A stretch of 64,000 nt of DNA from Cricetomys ansorgei (lineage: Eukaryota; Chordata; Mammalia; Rodentia; Nesomyidae), in assembly GCA_026225945.1 (NCBI GenBank), contig JAMJFZ010001089.1:6782501-6846500 (forward strand), in the 5' to 3' direction. Made by a program: the position numbers and the translations under genes. The notes beneath the pieces are model-generated. The model had not been told where the DNA came from, searched no databases, and saw only the letters and a program-made list of their open reading frames with translations. This document shows positions 24,601 through 36,800 of the stretch, piece after piece; position 1 is the first letter of the stretch, and each line of letters opens with the position of its first letter.

Positions 24601-27098
24601 GTTTTTTTTTTTTCCTACGTGTTTTTTCCCCCTTCTTCTCTGGGACCTTGAAAACCTCACGTTCTGACCAATACCATCTCTATCAAGACTGAGAGACTGG
24701 TTTCCTTAAATGCCCCGAACACCCACACGTCTACACCTGCTCTGTCTGTGTTACTCATTTTCCTTCCCTCATCTTCAGATTTCATTCTGTTTTCAAAGCC
24801 AAGAGGAATGTCTCTCTCCCGGGAAGCCACCCGTAGACAGACAAATTACCCTTGTCTTCGTAACACTCCAAGGACTTTCTGCATACCTCCAATGGTGTGT
24901 ATGACTTATGGTTTGACCCTCTCAGTGGACCCAGTGTCTTTTCTTGGCATGTTGGAGTCCTGTCTTCTCCATTTATATATAAGCAGCAGGCTTACCACTG
25001 TGCCTTGGATACAGCAGATTTTAAGAAAGAAGGTACTAAACCATCTGCCTACATGGAATAAGTTGAGTTTCCAGGTCAGCCAGCTCAGGGGTGAGTGGCA
25101 CCCCCAGTCTAACAAGCACAATTTGTATCAGCCATGATGATGCTAAAAGGTGGGTGTTCAGTGTGGATGAGGGTCAGCAAAGACTGACCAGTGTATCAAC
25201 AGTTGTTGGGAGACAGAAGACGGTACACTCTGCTGTCTCCTTTGGCCTCCACAGAAAAACATAATGTACAAAAATGAACACTGTGCTTCATTCAGTTTCC
25301 AGGGCATGCAACAGCCTCCTGTCATAAGGCTAAAAAGCTCAATGGCTCTGAAGAGGAAACTGTTGATGGCATAAGCTGGGGCTGGGCAGAGCTGGGCTCG
25401 TTTGTGGTTCTATCATTTAGAACAGTGGTTCTCAACCTTCCTAATGCTGCGACCCTTGAATACAGTTCCTCCTGTTGTAGTGACCCCCTCAACCATAAAA
25501 TTATTTCTGTTGCTACTTCATGACTGTAATTTTGCTACTGTTAGGAATCATAATCTAAATATATGATATGCTGATGGTCTTAGGTGACCCCTGTGAAAGG
25601 GTCATTCAACCCCCAAAGGGGTCACGACCCACAGGTTGAGAACCACTGACTTACAAGTTATGAGAACATGAACAGGCTCTGGCCAGGCTGTAAGCCATCA
25701 GCTGCGTGATGTAAAAGAGCGTGAGTTTAGATCTACCTGTGCCCGGGAGGCTGGCAGATGGAAACAAAATACTCTCTGAAGGCAAAGAGCATGTCACAGA
25801 CCCAACGTTGTTTCTACAAACCGGTCTACATGACAGTGTCCAAGACACACAGACATGCAGTACTGCAAGAGATGAGGCAAGAGCAACAGAAGGAGAGCCA
25901 GTTCTTGCTTGCTTGCTGGTGGGGAGGTAGCCCGTATCCCGGCACAGAGATCTCAAGGCTGTTTGCCTTCAAAGAGTTTCATGATTAAACATGAAGATAA
26001 AACAAAATTACTAACTTCTATGTTTAAGTTAGATGAAAAGAAAGTCATCTTTACACATGTGTAAAGCATTGAGTGCGAGGCACAAGAGGCACTAGGAACT
26101 TCAAAGCGAAGCCACAAATGACAGGGGACTCTGGTTCTTAACCACCGTCAGCGGATTTACGCAGGTTATTATTTTATCAGTATCACCAGTATCACGATTG
26201 TCATCAGCACAGGTCGAGATACTCCAATGGAAAGCCCTGGGGCAGGGAGCGCTTTCCTGGGGTTTAGAGACACAGGCCTTTTCTGAAGAGAAGGGTGATG
26301 AGGTCTTATGCTCAGGATGCTTGGCTGAAATTCTCAGCAGTGGGGGACCACACTTGTCCCCCATGCTTGTCAAGGGCATCTCACCAAGAAGTAGGGCGTG
26401 GAGCCTGCTCGCTGTAATTAGCATGGCGAAGCGTTGTTCCAGGAATAACCTCTCTCATGCTGTCACTGGGGTCAAGGCCTCAGCTGGTCTACTTGGGCTG
26501 TATCTTCCCTTGGGCATCTACCTCACCTCCCTAATGCAGAGCTGGGGTTGGGGAAACTTCTGCCTCCCAGCTGCCTGTGGCTAGCTCACCCGGGAGCTCC
26601 AAGAGGAGCAGGGAGGGAGCAACCATCTCTACCACTCATGAAGGCAAGTTTCCCTTATCGCCCCAAATCCATGGGTTCTCCCCCATCTCTCTACCTTTCC
26701 CCTACTTCCTCATGCAGCCACGAGGAATAAAACAGTGGAAGCTGATCTCATGGAAGCTGAGACTAGAATGAATAAAATAATGGTTGGCGGGGCTGGGAAA
26801 TGGGTGGGGGGAGGGGCGTGCAGAGAGCAGGGCTCCTGCTTACAGGCGTCCAGTTGGATGGGAGAAGAAAAAAGCCAAACTCTAAAGTCCTGTATCACAG
26901 AAATGTAACCACAGTTGACAAGCATTAATGGTATATTTCGAAATAGCTAGGAGAGGGCATTTCTAATGTCCCCAAGCGTAAGAAAATGATAAATGTTTGC
27001 GCCGATGAACAGGTCAAACCACTCTTATCTGATCAAGTACTGAATATCCTGTAAATATGTACAATTACTACGTGCTATTTTAAAATAATATAAATATG

Positions 27099-27144
<46 letters not shown>

Positions 27145-27828
27145 ATACATACATACATGGAACAGAAAAACATTTGAGTAAGAAAGAATTGACTAGAGGG
27201 GAGGAGAGACATGGAGATGGGCTGGAAAGAACACAGGAAACTTCAAAAGTGTCGCTCATATTCTAGTTGCTCATATCCCTCATAATTCCATGCTATCGTT
27301 CACCTATATATTTACCATCTATCTACTGCCCTATCCTTGCTTGTATGTGACAAGAAGCTAGGGTTGGGGATGTAGCTCTAGTGGGTGCTTGTCTAACTTG
27401 TGGAAGACCCTGCGTCTGACCTTAGCACTGTCAAAAATAATGTTTACAAATTCACAAAACGTTAATTTTTAAAAAAATTAAAAAAAAAAATGCAGAGTCC
27501 CACCTGAAAGCATTTTCTTCTAAGAATATCATAGCGCACACCCAATCCCAATAGTTACAACCTTCTGATTTTGCAGCTGGTTTTTTTAGTCCCGTCATTC
27601 TCTGCCTGAATCACTATCAAACAGCTTGAGGAATGTCGCTCGTTGTAGAACACTTTGCCCCTGCTATTTAGATGTGGACAGTGAGATGGCTCAGCAAGGA
27701 AAGGTGTTTGCTGCTAAACCGGGCAACTTGAGTTTAATCCCTGAGAACCACGTGCTAGAAGGAGAAAATCAAGTCTTGAAAGTTGTACTCTGATCTCCAC
27801 ACACGGACCACAAATGCCCACCCGTGAA

Positions 27829-27866
<38 letters not shown>

Positions 27867-30800
27867 GATTTAGATACTACTTAAACTACTGACCATGATG
27901 GAACAGAGCAGGAAGGTAGATGACCAGGCCCAACTGCTTTGCCCAGAGGCCTTCACCAGAACTAGGTAACTTAGGAGACATTCCACTCAGAAAGTACAGC
28001 AGGTGCTGATGAGAGCTTAGAAAGCACACTAAGCTACAGACCCATATACAGCCGTGCCACCAAGAGCCCCTGGTACGGTCTAATCAACAAATGTGCCTCA
28101 TGACTTGCGTCTATCGCTTTGTCTTGGTGGGTAGGAAATATTAGAGTGCTTCGTAACCCACTTTGGTTTATTTATGCCACCTCTCTTAGGGTTTCATGTG
28201 CTAACAAGACTATTTTGATTTCTAAAACTGCTTCTTAGAGAGGAACTATTAAACGAAATTTTTTAAAAAAGTACTAACAGAGATACCACTGCCTTTATTG
28301 ATTCTATAATAACCCTTTGTCTTAAGTGAGCAGTTTACCCTCTTCCTTTTTCAAGAAAACCCTAGGAAAAGAAACAACACTGCCGCCATGGCCTGCCCGC
28401 CGGGACTGGAGTTCAGTTTTCAGCATCTGAGAGCTACAGTAGGCTGCCTGTTTGAAATCCAAGATCACATCTTGCTCTTCTACGAGGAGAGGAAAAGCCA
28501 CATGTTGCCTACCCTGGATTTATTAATTCTCTGTAAATTCTCTTTGCCCAGTTTGGGTGTAGCAGTGAGCTCATTTGTTTATTTGCATAGCAACAATATA
28601 ATGAAAACTCAGTCTGGCCTTAAAAACACACCCTCCGGAGCCATATCTGGGCTTAACCCATCCCGACGTCTCTCTTTCAGTCATGGAGGGAGACCTTCTC
28701 ATTCTATTTTTGGGGTATGACTTACTTTCCTTCAAGGACATTTGATACTTGATTTTGGGCGGAAACTAAACGTTTTGCCAGCCATCTGAGTTACAGCCAG
28801 CCTCAGTCTCCACTCGAGGAAAAGGCAAAGGGAAGGCTCAGAAGGGGAACGGCGGCGCCCGTGGGTCAATTTCGTTAGACACAGCTTTGTGTGGCAAACC
28901 ACTCAATGGAAACAGTGCCCCGATTGTTAAGCCCCTGACACATCTCCCCTGCTGCTCTCAGGAAGCTCTTTGTATAGCGAGCACTAAAGCAATATTTAGT
29001 TATGGACTGACCAAGCACCAGAGAGCAGTGAGCAGCACCAAACATCAAACCATGGCGGGAAATGACGTCTGGGTTCCCCCAAGCGACCAAGGCTTTTTTT
29101 TTTTTGGACAAAACTGAATACGGTCTATGACAATTAGGTATTGCAAGCTGATTTTTATATCCCTTTCAATCAACTGAAATGTTCCTTTGAATGAAACCAT
29201 AAAGGAACAGGTATTTGGGCTCTTTGGCTACTTAAATAAAATCAACAGAACCATACGCATTACATCTAGACTTAGAAAGATGCAACCGTCCTAGATTGCC
29301 CTGTTGGACCATGGGTGGGAGGTGATGGAGGAAAAAGTTGGAACCCAAATGGCTGTGAGCAACATCTCTCCTTGAGTAGACCTCTCACAGCTTAGCAGGA
29401 GGGTGGATGCTTTGACTGATGGGACAGATGGCACATGTGGCAGAACTTGGTGCCAGTTCTGAAGGTAGCCGCCATGCTGATAGGCACCAGGTCCATCTCT
29501 CTGTCCAGACCATGAGGCTTACGAGGAGAAAGATGGTAGAAACAGCGAGTGCAAGGAGGAACTTTCTTGTCTCCATAATAAAGCATGGAGTGAAGTTCTC
29601 CAAGTGAGGAACTTCCTGGAAGTTTTCTTGGGTACAGGGCCTCTGTCTGTTAAAAGCTGATTCTCGGTGGCTGGGATACCCAAACCCCTGTTCCTGGGAG
29701 CCCCCATCAACCCTTGCCAACTTCTAGAGCGTGTATCTGTGCCCTCTTCTAATGTGCACAGTGGCGGTGAATGGGAAGGCGGATGAGCCCTGCAAAGCGG
29801 TAGGAGCAAGCTGCCAATGTTCAGAGGTCAAGTGGAATTGAACGAATTTAGAGGTTAGGTCGTTTAATGAAATCTTTCAAGCGATTCTGGGAAAGAATCT
29901 GATAAGGATCATAAAATTTTTGGCAAAGAGCATTGGAGAGAATCCAGTTTCAGTGGCCATTTCACAGTCGAAGGAACTAGAGCGCAGGGGGGTCATTCAG
30001 CCATCAACAGACGGGTGAGTGGGATCTCCGGTTAGTGCCTACGGTCCTTTTCTCTGTGTCCTATCGCCTGTATTAGTGACACACACCACACCTCTTCTAG
30101 GAATTTAGAAGGAAGTACTCTCAGAAAGTAATTCCCACATAGAAGAGACACAGCTTGAAAATCAGGTATCTTACGCTTTGAGGCTTCCCCTTCCGAGACT
30201 CAACGCCATTTGATTCTATCAAGTTATCCATCTGGAGCAGCGCTGTCATTTGAGAAGATGTCCACATGGCCATATTCTCAGGGGTACTGCAGATCTGACA
30301 TCTCCCAAAGGATTGCTTTGGAAATACAGCTGGGTGACTGGAATATTTACAGCTCAGCTCTTTCAGCTCTTTGGGTACTATGTTGTTGTGGGGTGGAAGT
30401 CTTCTGGCAGGAGCATTAATTCTTCCTGGCTAATGCAATGCTTCTTAGCGCCCAGGGTTCTGGTGATCTGGGATGGCTAATGAAGTAAATGTACCTTCTT
30501 ATTTTAGGCCTGGCAATACCACCTATTAGCTGGGATGTAGAAACCATTAGTCAGACATGAGCTCAAATAGCAGGCCTGCCTCTTGGTGAGACGCAGTGAG
30601 TGAGTTAACTCCAGAAGACTGACTTCTCAGACTTCCTTTCCTTGGGTTGGGGGAGAAAAGCTACAGTATGCATGTCCCAAGCTGCAGGAGGGTCAGATGA
30701 CACAGAAGAAATAATGTCCTCAAAATGGAGCAGAGGCTCAGAGGCATTTTAAGGTCATTTCTGTACTCCAGATTGGAAGATACATTGCAGGTTAAGATGG

Positions 30801-33800
30801 AATAACCGAACACCATTATGTTTCAGACTCTTGATGTTCTGTGAGGTTCTTTCGAAGAACAAACCCCTTTAGGTCTCTCCAGAAGTTCACAAAGACTGCC
30901 GAGGAAGTCACTGTCTTGTGTATGAACCACCTGTACCTCTCACCCAGGTGGGAACACCTCTAGGGTCAGCCACGTGCAACCTGCAATCTGTGAGCCGTAT
31001 GTATCCTAGGACAGCTATGTCGCTCGCCCAAGGCACTTGTAGACAGCACTGACACTTTGCAGTGTCAAAAGGTGTTACCCAGATGTGACAGTTAAGGTAT
31101 GACTACTTAGAAGAGAGTACATTTGACCTCTGACATTTTCTAGCCCTGTTTTTTTTTTTTTTTTTATTGTATGGTACATTCTGGTGAGTCAGGTTTTTTT
31201 CCTTTTGTTTTTCAAAGATGTATTCAGACAAGATCATCCAAGTTTTATCATTAACTAAAATAAGCAGTTGTCCGGTCCTCCCTCCCTCAGAGAGCATTAT
31301 CTGTTCAGCGAGGCATTCTGGGGCAGGCAGCATCTCACCCACTCTCTCTGATAAGCAGTCACTTACTGTGCAATCAGTGGGAAGGGAAGGTTAGCCTCTG
31401 AGGTCTTGCTGTGGGTGTGTAAGAAGTTACTAATGCACCCTCAGAAATACATATTATCTACAAGCTTTATGACAGAGTGCTGCTGAATCTGAAGACTTTA
31501 GCCTTGACCAAACAAAAAGGACCTTTGTTCAGTTGAGGAGGTGTTAGGGTTTGCTCATTCGTTTGGCGTGGGCGACTGTCTGGGAACACAGCCTTTCAGT
31601 TCAGGGTGAGCTCAGCAAGTCCTGCCCTTCCCTGCTTGAGGACCTCCAAGGCTATATAAAATGTAAAATGCACCTTGATTATTTTTTTCAGGGGAGACAT
31701 TTTCAGTGACATTTCAGTTCTCTGGACAGTTTCACAAACTAGACACTTAGGAATATTTATTCAGTTCCTCTTTACATAGAAATGTATGATTCTAGGACAT
31801 AATTGTACTCTACTAAGTTTATGTGAGAAAAAAAAACTGGGGGCGTCCATCGCTCTGGAATTAACTTTTTAGCTGTGTATGTGGAGAAGGTTGGGGTGGG
31901 GAGAGTAGGGGCAGAGAGGCAGAGATAGACAGACAGACAGACAACAGGGGACGGAAGAAAGGGAGGCGAAAAGTCAGAGCGTGTCATTTCTGGAAACTTC
32001 AGTTTCCTCTAAATCTATTTTTCACTTGTTAGTAGACACATACCATTGCTTAACATATATAGCAGTTAGTTGGCTGGGATCTGAGGCTGCTATGGGCAAC
32101 TGGATTTCAAAACTCCTCAGATGCCAACACGGGACGTCTTTGGTTCCTAAGCCAACACCATTGGGTGTCTGTGTGTACGTGTATGTGTGTGTATGTCGTG
32201 ATGATTCAGTGTCTGTGAAGGCACAGACACCCTAACTAATGCATTTCAGGGTCTTATAGTGCCTTTCAGGAAGCAGTCTGGAAGCCCTGCCTAAAGTTTG
32301 AGTCACTTCCTGCCAGCATTTGTCTGCACCCTGTTTTGGAATGGCCCATCCTCTTTAGCGATGATGCCATGGGGCCTGGTAAATCTCAACAGCACCTGAG
32401 TTTTCTAAGTAGTCACCACAAAGCCGTGCTTGCCCCAGCTTAGGCCGTGATGGCAGCTCATCCCATTTCCAATGGGCCCATGGTACCAGTGAGGTGTGTA
32501 CATATTACAGGACCAGAAAATAGGAAGAGAACACTGGGTTTCCAAGAAAAAGCTTCAGACTGGAGACGAGTGTTAAGAATCGAACGGTTCAGAGGAGAAG
32601 GCATCCCACGCATCATGGCACTCACAGAAGCTGCTCTGAGAATCAGTATATGAAGTCTAAGTTTCCCCTCTAGGAGACTATGAAAGAGTTCACTAGTCTA
32701 GCCGTCTATGCTAGACAAAAAAAAAAAAGTTAGGCCCCAGATAAGCCCAACACATCATTTTTCTTTTTTATTGGGATACGGTCTCATGGACTCCAGGCTC
32801 ATCTTCAGCTCAAAATGTGGCCAAGGACAGCCTTGAATCCCTGATATGATTGCCTCTCCCTCCCGAGTGCTGGGATTACAAGGACGTGCCACCACACCTG
32901 GCTTCAATGAAATTTAGGGCCCCATGCAGGCTAGACAAGTGCTCTGTTACGGAGCTGTATCCCCACCCCTAAAGCCCAAATTTATGTCACTATACTTGCT
33001 TCGGTACCACATTCATTATTTAAGAACAGTTACGATTATGGAAAACAAGTAGTGCATCCTCCGAGGCCCTTCTGGCGCGGAAACCCTATTCCGCGTCTGC
33101 TGCACCACGTGGTCATGAGCTGTTGGGAACAGTGTGAACAGCAGGAGAGTGAGAAGCTCCCAATCACCTTTCAGCGTTGAGCTCTGAGGCCAACTGGATC
33201 CCGCTTTGTTCATTCATTCATGTGGGATCTGTGTGCGGATATCTGGCTGCACACTCGATCTGCAGCAGAAGACCAGAAGCGTATCTCCTGGCTTCCTAGG
33301 GTCAGAAGGCATCTCCAGACTAATCTTTAGAATAAGGCAGAGCACATATAATTCTGCTGGTTAGAGTTTAAAGCAGTAAGTCTAAAGAACAGTCATCGAG
33401 GGCTGGTGAGATGGCTCTGTGGGCAAAGGCACTTGCAGTCAAGCCTAAGGATCTTAGTTCAAATCCAGGCACTCGGGTGGTGGAAGGAGAGAACCCATTT
33501 CCTTGAGCTGCTCACTGACTGCCACGTGTGCATTGCACCCACACACATACCAGAAAAGAAACATATAAATGTTTAAAAAAGAAACCTAAAGTAAGTTAAT
33601 AGTTGTTTTAAGAAAAGAATAATCAACATTGTTCCCGGCGCAGCTTGAGTGTGGAACGGGTGTGCTCTATGGCAGTTTGATGATTGCTGAAGCAGAAAAG
33701 GTCTGTTTTCATACCTTTGAAGGCCTTTGGTCCTAGGGCCTTTGGAGCTCCCCAACCAAAATCAAACTCCCATATTTTAAGTAGAACTTTCCCTTCTTAA

Positions 33801-36800
33801 AGACTGAAAACTTTTTTTTTAAATTCAATTTTTCAAATCATTTGAGTATGAGTAACTTATCTAATTTAGAATTGTCTGTGAGTACTTGGCAACCTCGACA
33901 CATTTAGAAGTCTTTGCAGAGCGAGAAGGCTTACGAATTGCTTTGCAAATGTGATGGAATTGTTATGAGTCCCACATATAATTAATGAGGCTTGCAGGAT
34001 GCTCTTTCCTAGCATTTGTCTTTGTGTTGATTCATTTCTATTTTGCACATATTATGCTTCATATTTTACAGTTCACAGTTTTCTTTTTTTTTTTTTAATT
34101 CAGCTTTCAAACTTTTGCCCAGGCCCTGGGCATTCTGCCCGTGGTGCTTAATGAATAAAACAGCCCCGCACACTAAACCCACAGTGAAGACCAACAAAAC
34201 TAAGCAAAGGTGTCAGTGTGTGAGGTTTCCAGATAACTCTGATTCTTTCCTTCCCTTTTCAGAACTCTTACAGAGCCATGGAGAGACCCGCATGCTCAAA
34301 AGGCTCAGCGCATTTGCTGGGAATAAAGTGTGTACATATTTGGCATCTACTGAGAAACACACAAGGCCCGTACATACATTCAACAGGAGCCTTGAAAACC
34401 GGGTGTGGGCTCAGACACCTGTAATCCCAGCACTGGGGAGGATCGAAGTTCAAGGTCATTCTCAATCGCTTAGGGAGTCTGAAGCCAGCCTAGGGACCCT
34501 TGAGCCCTTATCTAAAACAAACAAAACCCAAGCCCAAACAAAACTCTGAGAAAGGAGAAAGGAAAGAAAGGCAAGAGAGAGGACTCATGGTGAAGCTCCC
34601 ACAATGGTGAGTGCTACACAGGAGCTTTTCATCTCCTGTTCCGTTTAATTTTCCCAGCAGCCCTCTGTGGTGACAGGCTTATTCCCACCGCACAAATGAA
34701 GGAGTGACGTTTGAGAGGACACCTGTAATTTACTGAGCGCAGGAACCCACAGAGCCGTGGCAGGAGCCAGACTAACTGAAGCCACGCACCCCATACTCCC
34801 ATGATGCTCTTGGTGCCCCTGGTTCTCAGAGGGTGGGTGTGTGATACTCAAACACTCTCCAGGCAGCAAATTCTGGCTATTGGTTAATATGCATGGGGTG
34901 CAGGAGGGTGGGCGGAGGCTGGAGTTTCCAGAAGGGCAAAAGGCAGAATTCATGGTGCATTTTTTTTTTAATTGAGTGATTCATTAGAACACAGTAGCAG
35001 ATGAAACCACTGAAGCCCACAGTGTAACAACACCGGAGGCTTCTGAACTGTGGAAAGTCCCCATTCCACTCAAACTGGAACACATCCAAGCATGCCATTG
35101 TCCCTCTATAGAGTTTCTCTAAGTGTAGACCTGAGCCAACTCCAGCTGGACTATGCAAAGAGTTTGAGAAAAAAAAACAAAAAAACCCCCAAAACCATAG
35201 GTTCCTGGGCTTCCCATTCTAGACCCCCTGAAGGAGGGGCTATGAGGTGGGCTTGGGAATCTGCATCTGACTCCATGTCCCTCCCTCTCTGGGTGACTAT
35301 CTTGTTCATTAAAGCATAGAACAAGTTTCCACTGCTTCCTCGTTTTCCTTAAGCAGCCTTTAAAGACCACAGCTACAACTACTGGAAACACCTGTCTGTC
35401 ACCATTTACAGAGTTAGAGGAGAAAAGGAGCGTGTTCTTCAGCAGGCCAGTAAAGCTTCTAAAATGAGAAGTAGTAATTAATAACAAAACCCATATCTGT
35501 TCTCCTGGACACTGAGATTCAGGTCTGCCTTAAGTCGCTAGGACTCCGACCCACTGGGAGTTACTACTCAGGCCTGGAGGGTGGCAATCACCTCTTAGCA
35601 GCTAAGCCACCTCCATTAGGAAAGAGAATTTCAGAAGAAAGAAAGGGGGGATAAGGAAGGTAGGAAAGGAGGGGTAAGAGGAGGGGAGGGAGAGAGGGGA
35701 AGAGGGAAGAGAGAGAGAAGGAAAGGGGGGAATCAGGAAGGAAAGTAGTAAGGGAGGGAAGAAGAGAGTGAGCGAGAGGGAGAGGGAGGGTGTGGGGAAG
35801 GGAGAGAAGGATGGAAGAAAGGAGAGAGAGGAGGGGAGGGGAGAGAAGGGGAGGGGAGAGGAGAAGAGAGGATGGGAGAGGAGGGGAAGGGAGAGAAGAG
35901 GAGCAGAAAGAAGGGGAGGGGAGAGAAGCAGAGGGGAGAGGAGATGAGAGGAGGGGAGGGGAGGGAGAGGAGAAGAGAGGTGAGGGAAAGGGGAGGAGAA
36001 AAGAGGGGAGAGGAGAGGAAAGGACAAAGAAGAGGGACAAGAAGCAGCGAATGAGGCCTGGAAAAGAACAGGGAGAAAGAGGCAAAATTACTCCCTTGCG
36101 GGTATGAGGCAGTGGTTCAGAGGACAGGAACGGAAGCAGGGAACCTGCAGTCTCAAGGACACCAAGACACTCTCAAAGGGTATGTTATGGAGGACCCTGG
36201 TGCCTGGCAGGGAAAGGCTGGGTCACTTCTCATGGCCTTTCCAGCCTGGTTTATACCAGTCAGAACACCCTCCCACACTGCCCCGCCCCTGCGCAAGCTC
36301 CAACTTCAGGTGCCGTGAGTACCATGCTTGATGTACACTGCTCAGCTTGGTCAACCCTGGGCTTGCAGGGGTCCTTAGAAGCTGACTCACTGCAGCAGGG
36401 CTTGTCTGCCCTTTGCTAAACACAGGATTCTCAGGTGTGGAAGTCACAAAACAAAATAATATGTGGAGTGACCCAGAGTTACCCAAGGGTCTCGGTCCCT
36501 CTCATCAATGGAGGCCAGGGGAGGAGCCAAGGAGAAGGTTGCCATCAGCCATGGCACAAGCAATGGAGAGAGTTCTGAAGCTCCAGGCTTCCCAGACATG
36601 GAGCTGAACAGGTAGAGACTGAAAAGGAAAACATGTCACCTTCCTGCCAAAATAAACCGTGATGAAAGTTTGGTCCCTCTACCTTTCAGCCAAGCATTTC
36701 CTGTTCTGGCCTCCTCTGTCTGCCTCGAACCAGCTTAGATGAGGGAGGGCTATTTTTAAGGTGCAAGCAACCGAGACTAAGAATGAGAGAGTTACTTATT

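Noticed and set aside
29385..29809. Minus-strand frames including a short transmembrane-like stretch (29519-29580)
   Set aside because: Two overlapping frames without similarity I recognise; a hydrophobic run of this size is common by chance. A retrocopy was considered but no source gene or poly(A) tail was seen.
35588..36107. Long serine/proline/leucine-rich and glutamate/arginine-rich open frames
   Set aside because: They are translations of the polypurine tract with low complexity and no start or splice support.
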